Below, piece by piece: positions 32,969-40,502 of a stretch of DNA of 64,000 nt (position 1 is its first letter; every line of letters begins with the position of its first letter). A program made the position numbers and the translations under genes. The notes below the pieces were generated by a model that made no database searches, had not been told where the DNA came from, and saw nothing but the letters and a program-made list of their open reading frames with translations. Origin of the DNA: Actinoplanes sp. SE50/110 (GTDB lineage: Bacteria > Actinomycetota > Actinomycetes > Mycobacteriales > Micromonosporaceae); NCBI RefSeq assembly GCF_900119315.1, contig NZ_LT827010.1:6792494-6856493 (forward strand). The letters are read 5' to 3'.

Positions 32969-34245
32969 GCGCCACCTGGACCCGGCTGCGGGCACTGCCC
33001 GGCCGGGCCAAGATCCTGCTGTGGACCAACGCGGTCAGCTCGTTCGGCGGCGGTCTGGTGCTGCCGTTCCTCTGGATCTACCTCAGTGAGGTGCGCGGCC
33101 TGCCGGTCTGGGTGCCCGCCGCGACGCTGGCCGTGCAGGCCGGCACCGCGGTGGTCGGCGGCCTGATCTGGGGCGCGCTGCTGGACCGGCTGCCGTACCG
33201 GATCGTGGTGCCGACGGTCCTGGTCATCGCCGGCCTGGGTACCGCCGCGTACGCCGTGGCCGGCACCCCGGCCGCCGCCCTGGCCACCGCGGTCGGCTAC
33301 GGCATCGGGATCAGCGGCGTCGGCACGGTGCTGCGCTCGATGTACGCCGCGGTCACCGAGGGCACCCAGCGCACCCTGGCCTTCTCCGTCGACTTCGCCG
33401 TGTTCAACGCGATGACCGGGGTCGGCGTCGCGGTCGGCGGCCTGGTCACGGTCGCCCACTTCGGCACCGCGGTCGACCGCTTCGGCGCCCTGTACCTCAT
33501 CGACGGCCTCACCTTCCTTCTCGCCGCCGCCGTCACCGCCGCCCTGCTGCCCGGCGGCAGGAACGAGCCGGGAAAGGCCGCCGGGAAACCGGCCGGCGGC
33601 TACCTGAGCGTGCTGCGCGACCCGCGGCTGCTGGCCCTGCTCGCCGTGATGCTGCTGACCTCGGTGGTCTGCTACGGCCAGTTCCGCTCCGGCCTGCCCG
33701 GCTACCTGACCGGCACCGGCGCGGTGGGCGCCGGTGGGCTGTCGTTCGCCTTCACCCTCAACATCGTGGTGGCGGTGGTGACCCAGTTCGTGGTCATGCC
33801 GGCGCTGCACCGGGTGCGGCGCACCACCCTGGTCGGGCTCAGCGGCCTGCTCTTCGCCGCCTGCTGGGTGCTGGTGCTGGCCGCCGGCACCCACACCGGC
33901 ACCACGGCGATCGCCTTCGCCGCGGCCGGGGTGACGTGCCTGTCGATCGGCGAGGTGCTCGTCGTCCCGGTGCTCGGCGCGCTGCTCAACGACGTGGTCG
34001 GCGACCACGTCCGCGGCCGGGCGAACGCCCTGTTCTCCACGATGCTGTCGACCGGCAGCGTGCTCGGCCCGGCCCTGGCCGCCCTGCTGCTGCCACCGCA
34101 CCGCGGCCTGCCCCTGATGGGCCTGCTCATCGCCGTCAGCCTGCTCACCAGCGCCCTGGTCTGGGTGCTGCGCGGCCGGATCTCCGACGACGTCGACTTC
34201 GAACGCTCCCCCTCCACCCCGACCGAAGAAATGGAACTCGCATGA
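32962..34245 (+). CDS. MFS drug/product exporter
   Basis: A 427-residue membrane transporter with twelve hydrophobic segments (for example VLPFLWIYLSEVRGLPVWVP at the first loop and GGLIWGALLDRLPYRIVVP with the G-x-L-x-D-R-x-x-x-R motif A after helix 2). Proteins of this kind (DHA1/MMR-like) export drugs in exchange for protons. It overlaps the aminotransferase gene by seven bases and the GNAT gene by four, so it belongs to the biosynthetic operon and probably exports its product. Confidence 0.9.
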   Translation: MLSATWTRLRALPGRAKILLWTNAVSSFGGGLVLPFLWIYLSEVRGLPVWVPAATLAVQAGTAVVGGLIWGALLDRLPYRIVVPTVLVIAGLGTAAYAVAGTPAAALATAVGYGIGISGVGTVLRSMYAAVTEGTQRTLAFSVDFAVFNAMTGVGVAVGGLVTVAHFGTAVDRFGALYLIDGLTFLLAAAVTAALLPGGRNEPGKAAGKPAGGYLSVLRDPRLLALLAVMLLTSVVCYGQFRSGLPGYLTGTGAVGAGGLSFAFTLNIVVAVVTQFVVMPALHRVRRTTLVGLSGLLFAACWVLVLAAGTHTGTTAIAFAAAGVTCLSIGEVLVVPVLGALLNDVVGDHVRGRANALFSTMLSTGSVLGPALAALLLPPHRGLPLMGLLIAVSLLTSALVWVLRGRISDDVDFERSPSTPTEEMELA

Positions 34246-34982
34246 TCAACCACTGGCCGCTTTCCGACCTGCGCCTGCGTACGCCCCGGCTGGAGCTGCG
34301 TTGGCCCGACAACGACGATCTGAACGCGCTGGCCGACCGCGCCACCGAGGGCGTCCACGAGCCCGGGTTCATGCCGTTCTTCTCGCAGTGGACCGACGGC
34401 GAACCGACGGTGGTCGCCCGGCGGCTGCTGCAGCGGCAGTGGCACGCCAACGCCAGCTGGACAGCCGACGACTGGACGCTGTACCTGGTGGTCGTGCACG
34501 ACGGCACGGTGGTCGGCACCCAGAGCCTCGGTGCCCGCGACTTCGCTCACGGCCGCGAGGCCCTGGTCACCGCGTGGCTGGGCCGCCGCTATCAGGGTCA
34601 GGGCTTCGGCACCGAGGCGCGCGCCGCCATGCTGGCGCTCGCGTTCGAGGGTCTCGGCGCCGACTACGTGCTGTCCGTGGTCCGGCAGAACAACCTGCCG
34701 TCGCTGGCGGTCAGCAAGAAGCTCGGTTTCGCCGCCGACGGCGTCCAGACCAACGTGGTCCGCGGCGAGCAGGTGCACAGCAACCGGCTGCGGCTGGACC
34801 GGGACTCGTGGCGCAGCAACCACCGCTTGCCGGTGACGATCGAGGGCCTGGCTCCCGCGCTGCCGATGTTCGGGCTGGCCGACGACGAGCCGGCGGCCGC
34901 CGGGGTGCTGACCGTGACGCCGCGGGCTTCGGTGCTCTCCGGCATCCGATACATCGACGAAGCCGACACCTACGATCACTGA
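34242..34982 (+). CDS. GNAT acetyltransferase, possible self-protection
   Basis: A 246-residue protein: a GNAT domain (~10-175) plus a ~70-residue C-terminal tail. RLRTPRLELRWPDNDDLNAL opens the fold, and LVTAWLGRRYQGQGFGTEA carries the acetyl-CoA loop (R-Y-Q-G-Q-G-F-G). NLPSLAVSKKLGF follows. It resembles RimJ/RimL-type enzymes. It lies after the exporter, in an ATGA overlap, a usual place for self-resistance genes, but could also tailor the product. The first GNAT gene of the operon is not closely alike outside the CoA loop. Confidence 0.8.
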   Translation: MINHWPLSDLRLRTPRLELRWPDNDDLNALADRATEGVHEPGFMPFFSQWTDGEPTVVARRLLQRQWHANASWTADDWTLYLVVVHDGTVVGTQSLGARDFAHGREALVTAWLGRRYQGQGFGTEARAAMLALAFEGLGADYVLSVVRQNNLPSLAVSKKLGFAADGVQTNVVRGEQVHSNRLRLDRDSWRSNHRLPVTIEGLAPALPMFGLADDEPAAAGVLTVTPRASVLSGIRYIDEADTYDH

Positions 34983-35013
34983 GACGACGTCGCACAGCGG
35001 AAGGTACGCACGT

Positions 35014-36057
35014 ATGGACTCGCCCCGTTCGGTCCACCCGGACGACCTGCGTGAGCTCGGCTGGTCACCGGCCGACGACCTGCGGTTCGCCGACACTCCG
35101 GATGGCCGGCGCCCGGGCCGGGTGGTGATCATGCACGGCCGGGCGCTGGAACTGGCCTGGTTCCCCGGCGACGGCCCGGCCGTGCACGACACGTTCGAGC
35201 TCGGCCGGGACCTGAACCTGCGGCCGGTCGCCGGCGACTGGGTGGCCGTCCAGGACGGGCGGGTGGTCGAGGTCGGCCCGCGGCGCACCGCGCTGCAACG
35301 GCCGGACCCGAACGGCAAGGACACCCAGGTCCTCGCGGCCAACATCGACACCATCATGATCGTGCAGCCGATCGACCGGCCGCTGAACCTGGAGGCGATC
35401 GAGCGGCTGCAGGTGATGGCCTGGGACAGCGGCGCCGCACCGGTGCTGGTCCTGACGAAGTCCGACGGCTGCCCCGACATCGGCGCGGCGCTGGACCAGG
35501 CCGGCCAGGCCGCGCCCGGCGTCCCGGTGCTGGTGACCAGCGCCCTCGATCGGCAGGGCCTGGAGGAGCTGCGCAGCCATCTGGGCCCCGGTACCACCAC
35601 CACCATGCTCGGCGCCTCCGGAGTCGGCAAGACGTCGCTGCTCAACGCGTTGGAGGGCCGCAACGAGCAGGTCCAGCAGGTGGGGGCCGGTGGGGCCGGC
35701 CGGCACACCACCACCACGCGCCGGCTGTTCCGTACCTCCGCCGGCGGAGTGCTGCTCGACGTGCCCGGGATCCGCTCGCTGGACCTGCTCACCACCGACG
35801 AGGGCGTCGGCGAGACGTTCGCCGACATCACCGAGGCGGCCCGGCACTGCCGGTTCCGCGACTGCGGGCACGCCGGTGACCGCGGCTGCGCCGTCGAGGA
35901 GGCGGTCCGGGACGGCTCGCTGCCGGAGCGACGGCTGGAGAGCTGGCGCAGGATCCAGCGGGAGCAGGCGTACCAGGACCGACGCAACGACCCGGCCGCG
36001 ATGGCCGAGCAGCGCAAGGTCTGGAAGCAGATGTGCAAGGAGGCCAAGCGCCGCTGA
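35014..36057 (+). CDS. rsgA: RsgA-type circularly permuted ribosome GTPase
   Basis: A 347-residue GTPase of the RsgA/YjeQ family, which acts in late maturation of the 30S ribosomal subunit. An N-terminal OB-like domain (~55-100) precedes a permuted GTPase: G4 LVLTKSDG first, then G1 GASGVGKTSLLN, then G3 LLDVPGIRS, and a C-terminal zinc knuckle (CRFRDCGHAGDRGC). The order G4-G1-G3 is the family's hallmark. The gene begins 31 bases after the GNAT with GGAAGG upstream. It may be the chromosomal housekeeping copy that happens to follow the cluster or a cluster-linked copy acting as ribosome protection; sequence does not tell. Confidence 0.9.
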   Translation: MDSPRSVHPDDLRELGWSPADDLRFADTPDGRRPGRVVIMHGRALELAWFPGDGPAVHDTFELGRDLNLRPVAGDWVAVQDGRVVEVGPRRTALQRPDPNGKDTQVLAANIDTIMIVQPIDRPLNLEAIERLQVMAWDSGAAPVLVLTKSDGCPDIGAALDQAGQAAPGVPVLVTSALDRQGLEELRSHLGPGTTTTMLGASGVGKTSLLNALEGRNEQVQQVGAGGAGRHTTTTRRLFRTSAGGVLLDVPGIRSLDLLTTDEGVGETFADITEAARHCRFRDCGHAGDRGCAVEEAVRDGSLPERRLESWRRIQREQAYQDRRNDPAAMAEQRKVWKQMCKEAKRR

Positions 36058-36073
36058 CCCGGCGACACCCGAT

Positions 36074-36100
36074 CGCCCCGGCCGCAAGCCGGCCGGGGCG
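36074..36100 (+). terminator. Hairpin after the RsgA gene
   Basis: CGCCCCGGCC (36074-36083) pairs perfectly with GGCCGGGGCG (36091-36100) around a seven-base loop, 16 bases after the stop. It is the first strong hairpin downstream of the long operon. No T-run follows. Confidence 0.7.
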
Positions 36101-36279
36101 ACGCCGCCCGGCAGATCCGTGGCCTCCCGCGGCGCGCCATGCTCCCGTCGCCGCGCCGCGGCGGGCGTACGGCGTTGTTCTGGCCCATGCTGCCTACCGG
36201 CGGCCGAGACCTACCAACCGAGAGCCGGAAACCACCGATCCTGGTACGCACCCGCTCCCTGATCACACGCCGATGCGCG

Positions 36280-36807
36280 TTACGTGGTAACGGTGGCGTG
36301 GTGGCTGTCGTCGAGGCGGTAGCCGACGCCGTACACGGTGGTGATCTTCGGGCCCCGGCCGGCAAGGTGGACCCGCAGCCGCCGAACGTAGACGTCGACA
36401 CAGCGTTCGTTGCGGTCAGCGGGTCCTTTCCACGCTTGTTGCATCAGCTGCAGGCGGGTGAACACCCGTCCGCTGTGGGTGGTGAGAAACAGCAGCAGGT
36501 CGAACTCCTGCCGGGTCAGCCGCAGCGCGCGGCCGACCACATGGGCGGTGCGAGCGGTCGGGTTCACCACCAGTTCGGGTACCGAAGCCGGTGCCGATGC
36601 GGTCTGCGGCTGGTCGGTGCCGGCGGCGTCACGTGGTTCATCGGCCTGGTCGCCGGAGCTCTGTCGCAGCCAGTCCTGCAAGACGGTCGCCCAGGCGGGG
36701 AGGTGATCGAGATCCGGCAGCATCACCGTCACGGTGACCTGTGCCGGCTCCGCCGGTGGCGTCAGCTCCGGGCCAGCAGTCAAGGGGTGGTCGGCCAGTG
36801 TCCGCAT
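36280..36807 (-). CDS. OmpR/PhoB-type winged-helix protein without receiver domain
   Basis: A 175-residue protein. Residues ~85-170 are a C-terminal transcriptional-regulator winged helix: RLTRQEFDLLLFLTTHSGRV, FTRLQLMQQAW, CVDVYVRRLRVHL and KITTVYGVGYRL are all typical of OmpR/PhoB response regulators. The first ~75 residues are Pro/Ala-rich and have no phosphoacceptor Asp, so the receiver domain is missing. GGGAG lies six bases upstream of ATG 36807. A dyad 39 bases upstream of the start may be its own operator. Confidence 0.82.
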   Translation of the reverse strand: MRTLADHPLTAGPELTPPAEPAQVTVTVMLPDLDHLPAWATVLQDWLRQSSGDQADEPRDAAGTDQPQTASAPASVPELVVNPTARTAHVVGRALRLTRQEFDLLLFLTTHSGRVFTRLQLMQQAWKGPADRNERCVDVYVRRLRVHLAGRGPKITTVYGVGYRLDDSHHATVTT

Positions 36808-37192
36808 CAGGTCTCCCTGGTTTAGTCCATGCCGTTCCCCCGTGCGATCCGTTGGAACGGATCGAACCCGGATGGATCCTCCACTTTCACTACACGAGGA
36901 GACACCCTACGTAACTTTGCGACAACTTTCAGCACTGGGCGGCATGCTGCTCCCACGCCCGCAGAACTCAGGCAGTCGCACGGGTGCTCGGTCCCTCCGC
37001 GAAGTGGACCGTATATCCACTGGTAGAAGCCCTCGGCGCGACTGCGCTGACGGGCCCGTAACCCGGATCGGCTCGGGGCCTCTTTCGGCTTTTTCGGTGG
37101 GGAGGCAGCGATCATGGGACAGCTGAAAAGTCAGGCTTCACCGCGCCGACGGCTCGGCCGGTTACAACTACTCTCGGGACAATTCTACAGAT
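36808..37192. other. Divergent intergenic region with two dyads
   Basis: The 385 bases between the winged-helix gene and the GGDEF-EAL gene contain no convincing gene. Besides the GATCCGTT dyad, AGTGGACCGTATATCCACT at 37003-37021 is an inverted repeat with six-base arms. Both promoters must lie here. Confidence 0.5.
36846..36863. promoter_or_regulatory. Perfect dyad upstream of the winged-helix gene
   Basis: GATCCGTTGGAACGGATC has two perfect 8-base arms around GG. It lies 39 bases before the start of the minus-strand regulator. A regulatory role is inferred from symmetry and place. Confidence 0.45.
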
Positions 37193-39505
37193 TTGCCTGA
37201 AGCTGCCGACCGTGCCGGTATGGGGAGTCTGCGTCGACGACCGTGGTGGCATTCGGCCGTCACGTCCGGAATCGCGGCAGCCGGTGTGCTGTGGTTCCTC
37301 TGGTGGTCGTCGACCGGGATCGGCTCGATGGCGGTGGCGTATCTGTTCATGCCGGCCGGCCTGCTCTCGGCGGTGCTGGCCATCCGGGCGATGGTGCGCG
37401 CCGTCGCGCCGGCGCCGGCCGGTCGACGGTTCTGGCTTCAGTTGTCCGCAGGCTGCCTGCTGCTGGCAGTCGGGTACGGGGTGTTGGCGGTCGCGGCGTT
37501 CCGCAGCCGCCCGGCCTTTCCGCCGATGCCGGCCGTTGCGACCGTCGGGGTCTGCGGTGGCGTGCTCGTCGCGATCTACGCCGTTGCCCGGGTCCCGCTG
37601 GGTGTCACCAGCGGGTACGAACGGGGACGGCAGTGGCTGGACCGGACCATTGCGTTTCTCGGGTGCACGGCGGTGCTGTTTCACTTCGGCCTCGTGCCGC
37701 TGGTCTACTCCCCGCGCCCCAGGGATCTGCCCCTGACCGCGATGATGATGCTGGCGTTCCTGCTGGCGGCGGCCAGCATCACCAAGGTCTCCCACATCAA
37801 CGGCGGCCCTGTCGACCGGGTCGCCATCCGGCTGCTCGCCGGGACGGGCCTGGTCGCCGCCGTGGTGGCCATCCTCGTGGTCGACCGCGGCACGGACTGG
37901 CCGCTGCTGGCTCAGGCGCTGGTCCTGCCGTTCGTGCCGGTGCTGATCACGCTGGCGGCCCACCGGCAGCAGGTCTCCACGGCGGCGCCGCCACGGCGGT
38001 CGAATACCTGGCTGCCGTACCTGGCGGTCGCCGCGGTTCAGGTGACGATGACCGATGTGCTGCTGCGCCGGACCGGCGACCGGGGCCAGGTGGTGGCCGT
38101 CATGGCGACCCTCGTCATCGGGCTGGTCATGGCCCGGCAGTACCTGGTCATGCGAGAAAACGTCCGATTGCTGGGTGAACGGAAGGAGTCCGAGCGGCGG
38201 CTGCTCTACGAGGCGACCCACGACCCGCTGACCGGGCTGGCGAACCGGGCGCTGTTCCGCTCGTGGCTGGACACGGCTCTGCCATCCGGTGACACCACCG
38301 TGCTGCTGGCCGATCTCGACGACTTCAAGACCGTCAACGACTCCCTCGGCCACGATGTCGGTGACGAGTTGCTGGCGGCGTTCGCCCTGACCTTGCAGAC
38401 CACGGTGGGTGACGACGGGCGGGCAGTGCGTCTCGGCGGTGATGAATTCGCGGTTTTGATCAATGGGCCCGCTGCGGTCGGCGACTCGGTGGCCCGGCGG
38501 CTCATGACCGCGTTCGACGCGCCGATCAGCGCGCACCGGCTGTTGGTTCACGCCAGCATCGGCATCGCCGGGGCGAAGCCCGGGACGACGGCGAGCGGTC
38601 TGCTGCGTGACGCCGACATCGCGCTGCACACCGCCAAACAACGCGGCAAGGGCAACTGGATCCGCTACACCGCCGACCTGCAGCAGCCGGTGTTCGCCGA
38701 CGCGCAGCTGGGAGCCGACCTGCGCCGGGCCCTGGACGCCGACGAATTCCGGCTGCTCTACCAACCCGTCGTCGATCTTGCCGACCGCCGGATGATCGGG
38801 GTCGAAGCGCTCGTACGCTGGCATCACCCGCAGCGTGGCCTGGTGCCGCCACTGGACTTCATCACGACCGCCGAACGCACCGGGTTGATCGTGCCGCTGG
38901 GCCGCTGGGTCCTGCGGGAGACCTGCCGGCAGGCCGCCGCCTGGCTGGCCGAGTTCGGGCCCGATGCCCTGCAGAAGGTCGAACCCAATGTCTCGGTACG
39001 TCAACTGCACGACCCCGATTTCGTCGATGACGTCCGGGCCGCGCTGGCCGACAGCGGACTGCCCGCCGAGAAGCTGGTCCTGGAACTGACCGAATCGTCG
39101 GTCCTGCGCGGGCCTCGGGTGTCGCGGGTGCTCCACGAGGTCAACGAGCTCGGGGTGCGGTTGGCGCTGGACGACTTCGGCACGGGTGAGTCGTCGCTGA
39201 GTCTGCTGCGGTCCTTTCCCGTCGCGATGGTCAAGCTCGACAAGTCGTTCGTCGACGGCATCGAACTGGACGAGCCGGGTACCGCGCGGGCCGACGCCCG
39301 GCAGGCGGTGGCCCGCGCGGTCATGCAGCTGGCGGATGCCCTGGGGCTGGAGGCGGTCGCCGAGGGCATCGAGAACGAAGCGCAGGCGGTGCGGTTGCAG
39401 AGGCTCGGCTACACCGCCGGGCAGGGATACCACCTGGGCCGGCCGATGGAGGCCGCACAGATCACGGGCCTGCTGGTTCTGCAGCGGCAGGACGCGGCTG
39501 CCTGA
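37193..39505 (+). CDS. Membrane GGDEF-EAL protein (cyclic di-GMP turnover)
   Basis: A 770-residue protein with about nine hydrophobic helices (~15-305), then GGDEF (~340-500) and EAL (~515-765). GGDEF: DPLTGLANRALFRSW and RLGGDEFAVL, intact, but no R-x-x-D I-site (G-D-D-G at that place). EAL: LVRWHHPQRG after E-A, NVSVRQL, LELTESSV, LALDDFGTGESSLS, MVKLDKSFVDG and EAVAEGIEN are all present, so phosphodiesterase activity is expected; the GGDEF half may make the nucleotide or only bind GTP. TTG 37193 lacks a good ribosome site; ATG 37220 just before the first helix is an alternative. Confidence 0.88.
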   Translation: MPEAADRAGMGSLRRRPWWHSAVTSGIAAAGVLWFLWWSSTGIGSMAVAYLFMPAGLLSAVLAIRAMVRAVAPAPAGRRFWLQLSAGCLLLAVGYGVLAVAAFRSRPAFPPMPAVATVGVCGGVLVAIYAVARVPLGVTSGYERGRQWLDRTIAFLGCTAVLFHFGLVPLVYSPRPRDLPLTAMMMLAFLLAAASITKVSHINGGPVDRVAIRLLAGTGLVAAVVAILVVDRGTDWPLLAQALVLPFVPVLITLAAHRQQVSTAAPPRRSNTWLPYLAVAAVQVTMTDVLLRRTGDRGQVVAVMATLVIGLVMARQYLVMRENVRLLGERKESERRLLYEATHDPLTGLANRALFRSWLDTALPSGDTTVLLADLDDFKTVNDSLGHDVGDELLAAFALTLQTTVGDDGRAVRLGGDEFAVLINGPAAVGDSVARRLMTAFDAPISAHRLLVHASIGIAGAKPGTTASGLLRDADIALHTAKQRGKGNWIRYTADLQQPVFADAQLGADLRRALDADEFRLLYQPVVDLADRRMIGVEALVRWHHPQRGLVPPLDFITTAERTGLIVPLGRWVLRETCRQAAAWLAEFGPDALQKVEPNVSVRQLHDPDFVDDVRAALADSGLPAEKLVLELTESSVLRGPRVSRVLHEVNELGVRLALDDFGTGESSLSLLRSFPVAMVKLDKSFVDGIELDEPGTARADARQAVARAVMQLADALGLEAVAEGIENEAQAVRLQRLGYTAGQGYHLGRPMEAAQITGLLVLQRQDAAA

Positions 39506-39685
39506 CCCGGCAACACCGCGGACCGCCTCGTCGGTGTCGGTCGCGCTCGTTGATCGAGCGGTGCACCGGTCTGGCCGCCGGGTGGACGACCGCGATCCGG
39601 TGAATCGGCCGCTTCGTGTTGGGACACCTACGGCTGACAGATTATTGTCGCCGGAAAAGCACACTACGACCGATTTGAGGTTTTT

Positions 39686-40090
39686 ATGAGGATTGCCTGG
39701 GGATTGGCTCTCATCGGAGCCACCGCCGCTGCAGCTGTTGCTGCCGCTGGTCCGGTGTTCGCGGCGACGCCGTCGTCGAAGCCCGCCCGTACCCTGTCCA
39801 GCATGCAGGCGGCGGTGGACACCAAGGCCCAGCACATCGCCGCCAAGATGCAGACGGTGCAGGCAAAAGTCGCGAGCAAGCCGCACTTTGCGGCTTCGAA
39901 GACGATCCTGCTGGCTGACATCACCAAGACGGTGTCCGACACCGCGGCCTGGCGTAAGCAGGTCGACTCGGCGACCACGAAGGCCGGCGTCATCGCCGCC
40001 AACCCCGCTCACCAGGCGGTGAAGGAGGACCTGGCCAAGCTGCGCGCTGATCTGGCCGCGGCCAAGACAGCGAAGCCGGCACAGGAGTAA
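39686..40090 (+). CDS. Small secreted helical protein
   Basis: A 134-residue exported protein of no known family. MRIAWGLALIGATAAAAVAA then G-P-V-F-A is a clean signal peptide with an A-x-A-like cleavage site. The mature ~105 residues are Ala/Lys-rich and helical (AAVDTKAQHIAAKMQTVQAK; HQAVKEDLAKLRADLAAAKT), likely a coiled coil or helical bundle. GAGG lies seven bases before ATG 39686. It stands alone after the GGDEF-EAL gene. Confidence 0.75.
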   Translation: MRIAWGLALIGATAAAAVAAAGPVFAATPSSKPARTLSSMQAAVDTKAQHIAAKMQTVQAKVASKPHFAASKTILLADITKTVSDTAAWRKQVDSATTKAGVIAANPAHQAVKEDLAKLRADLAAAKTAKPAQE

Positions 40091-40184
40091 GACCGCCCGC
40101 CTGGGCGCTCGCCGGCGAGCATATTTCCGGAAGGCCGATCAGGTCCCCTTACGGCGAGCCGCGTCGTGTGCGTCGTGAACCCGG

Positions 40185-40502
40185 ATGATGAACGGGTTCA
40201 AGGCGACGTCCGGCGCGGCTGACCCGGTCGAGGTGGTGACCGATGCCGCGGCGGTCCAGCAGGCCCGATGGCAGCTGCACCGACACCCGCACGGCGACGA
40301 CCCGATCGACATCACCGTGAGCGGAACGCTGACCGTCACACCTGCCACTGCGAACCAGCCCCTGCGCCGATTCCTCACTGATCATCGCCTCCGCCGGGAA
40401 GTGTCCGGTTCCGGGGATGGTGAGGTCACGGTGCGGCGGCGCTCAACTGCACCGGAATCCGGCCGATGTGCCCGACGACGATCGGTGAGAGCGGAGCGGT
40501 GA
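40185..40502 (+). CDS. Hypothetical small protein coupled to a GGDEF gene
   Basis: A 105-residue ORF with strong G/C third-position bias, which supports real coding. Its sequence (GAADPVEVVTDAAAVQQARW, then DDPIDITVSGTLTVTPATA) suggests an alpha/beta fold, and the last 25 residues are Arg-rich and may be disordered. No family is recognised. The stop overlaps the ATG of the next gene (TGATG), so the two are probably translated together. The strand choice is supported by the coupling; a minus-strand frame here has poorer codon use. Confidence 0.5.
   Translation: MMNGFKATSGAADPVEVVTDAAAVQQARWQLHRHPHGDDPIDITVSGTLTVTPATANQPLRRFLTDHRLRREVSGSGDGEVTVRRRSTAPESGRCARRRSVRAER

Noticed and set aside
33702..36401. 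Long minus-strand open frame across MFS, GNAT and RsgA genes
   Set aside because: Three plus-strand proteins with full family motifs occupy the same DNA; the antisense product is low-complexity Arg/Ser/Pro.
36822..37115. Minus-strand ORF between the winged-helix gene and the GGDEF-EAL gene
   Set aside because: Sequence lacks family-like features and covers a region with dyads expected to be promoters.
37112..40012. Long minus-strand open frame across the GGDEF-EAL gene
   Set aside because: Antisense of a protein with intact GGDEF and EAL motifs; no recognisable domain in the antisense product.
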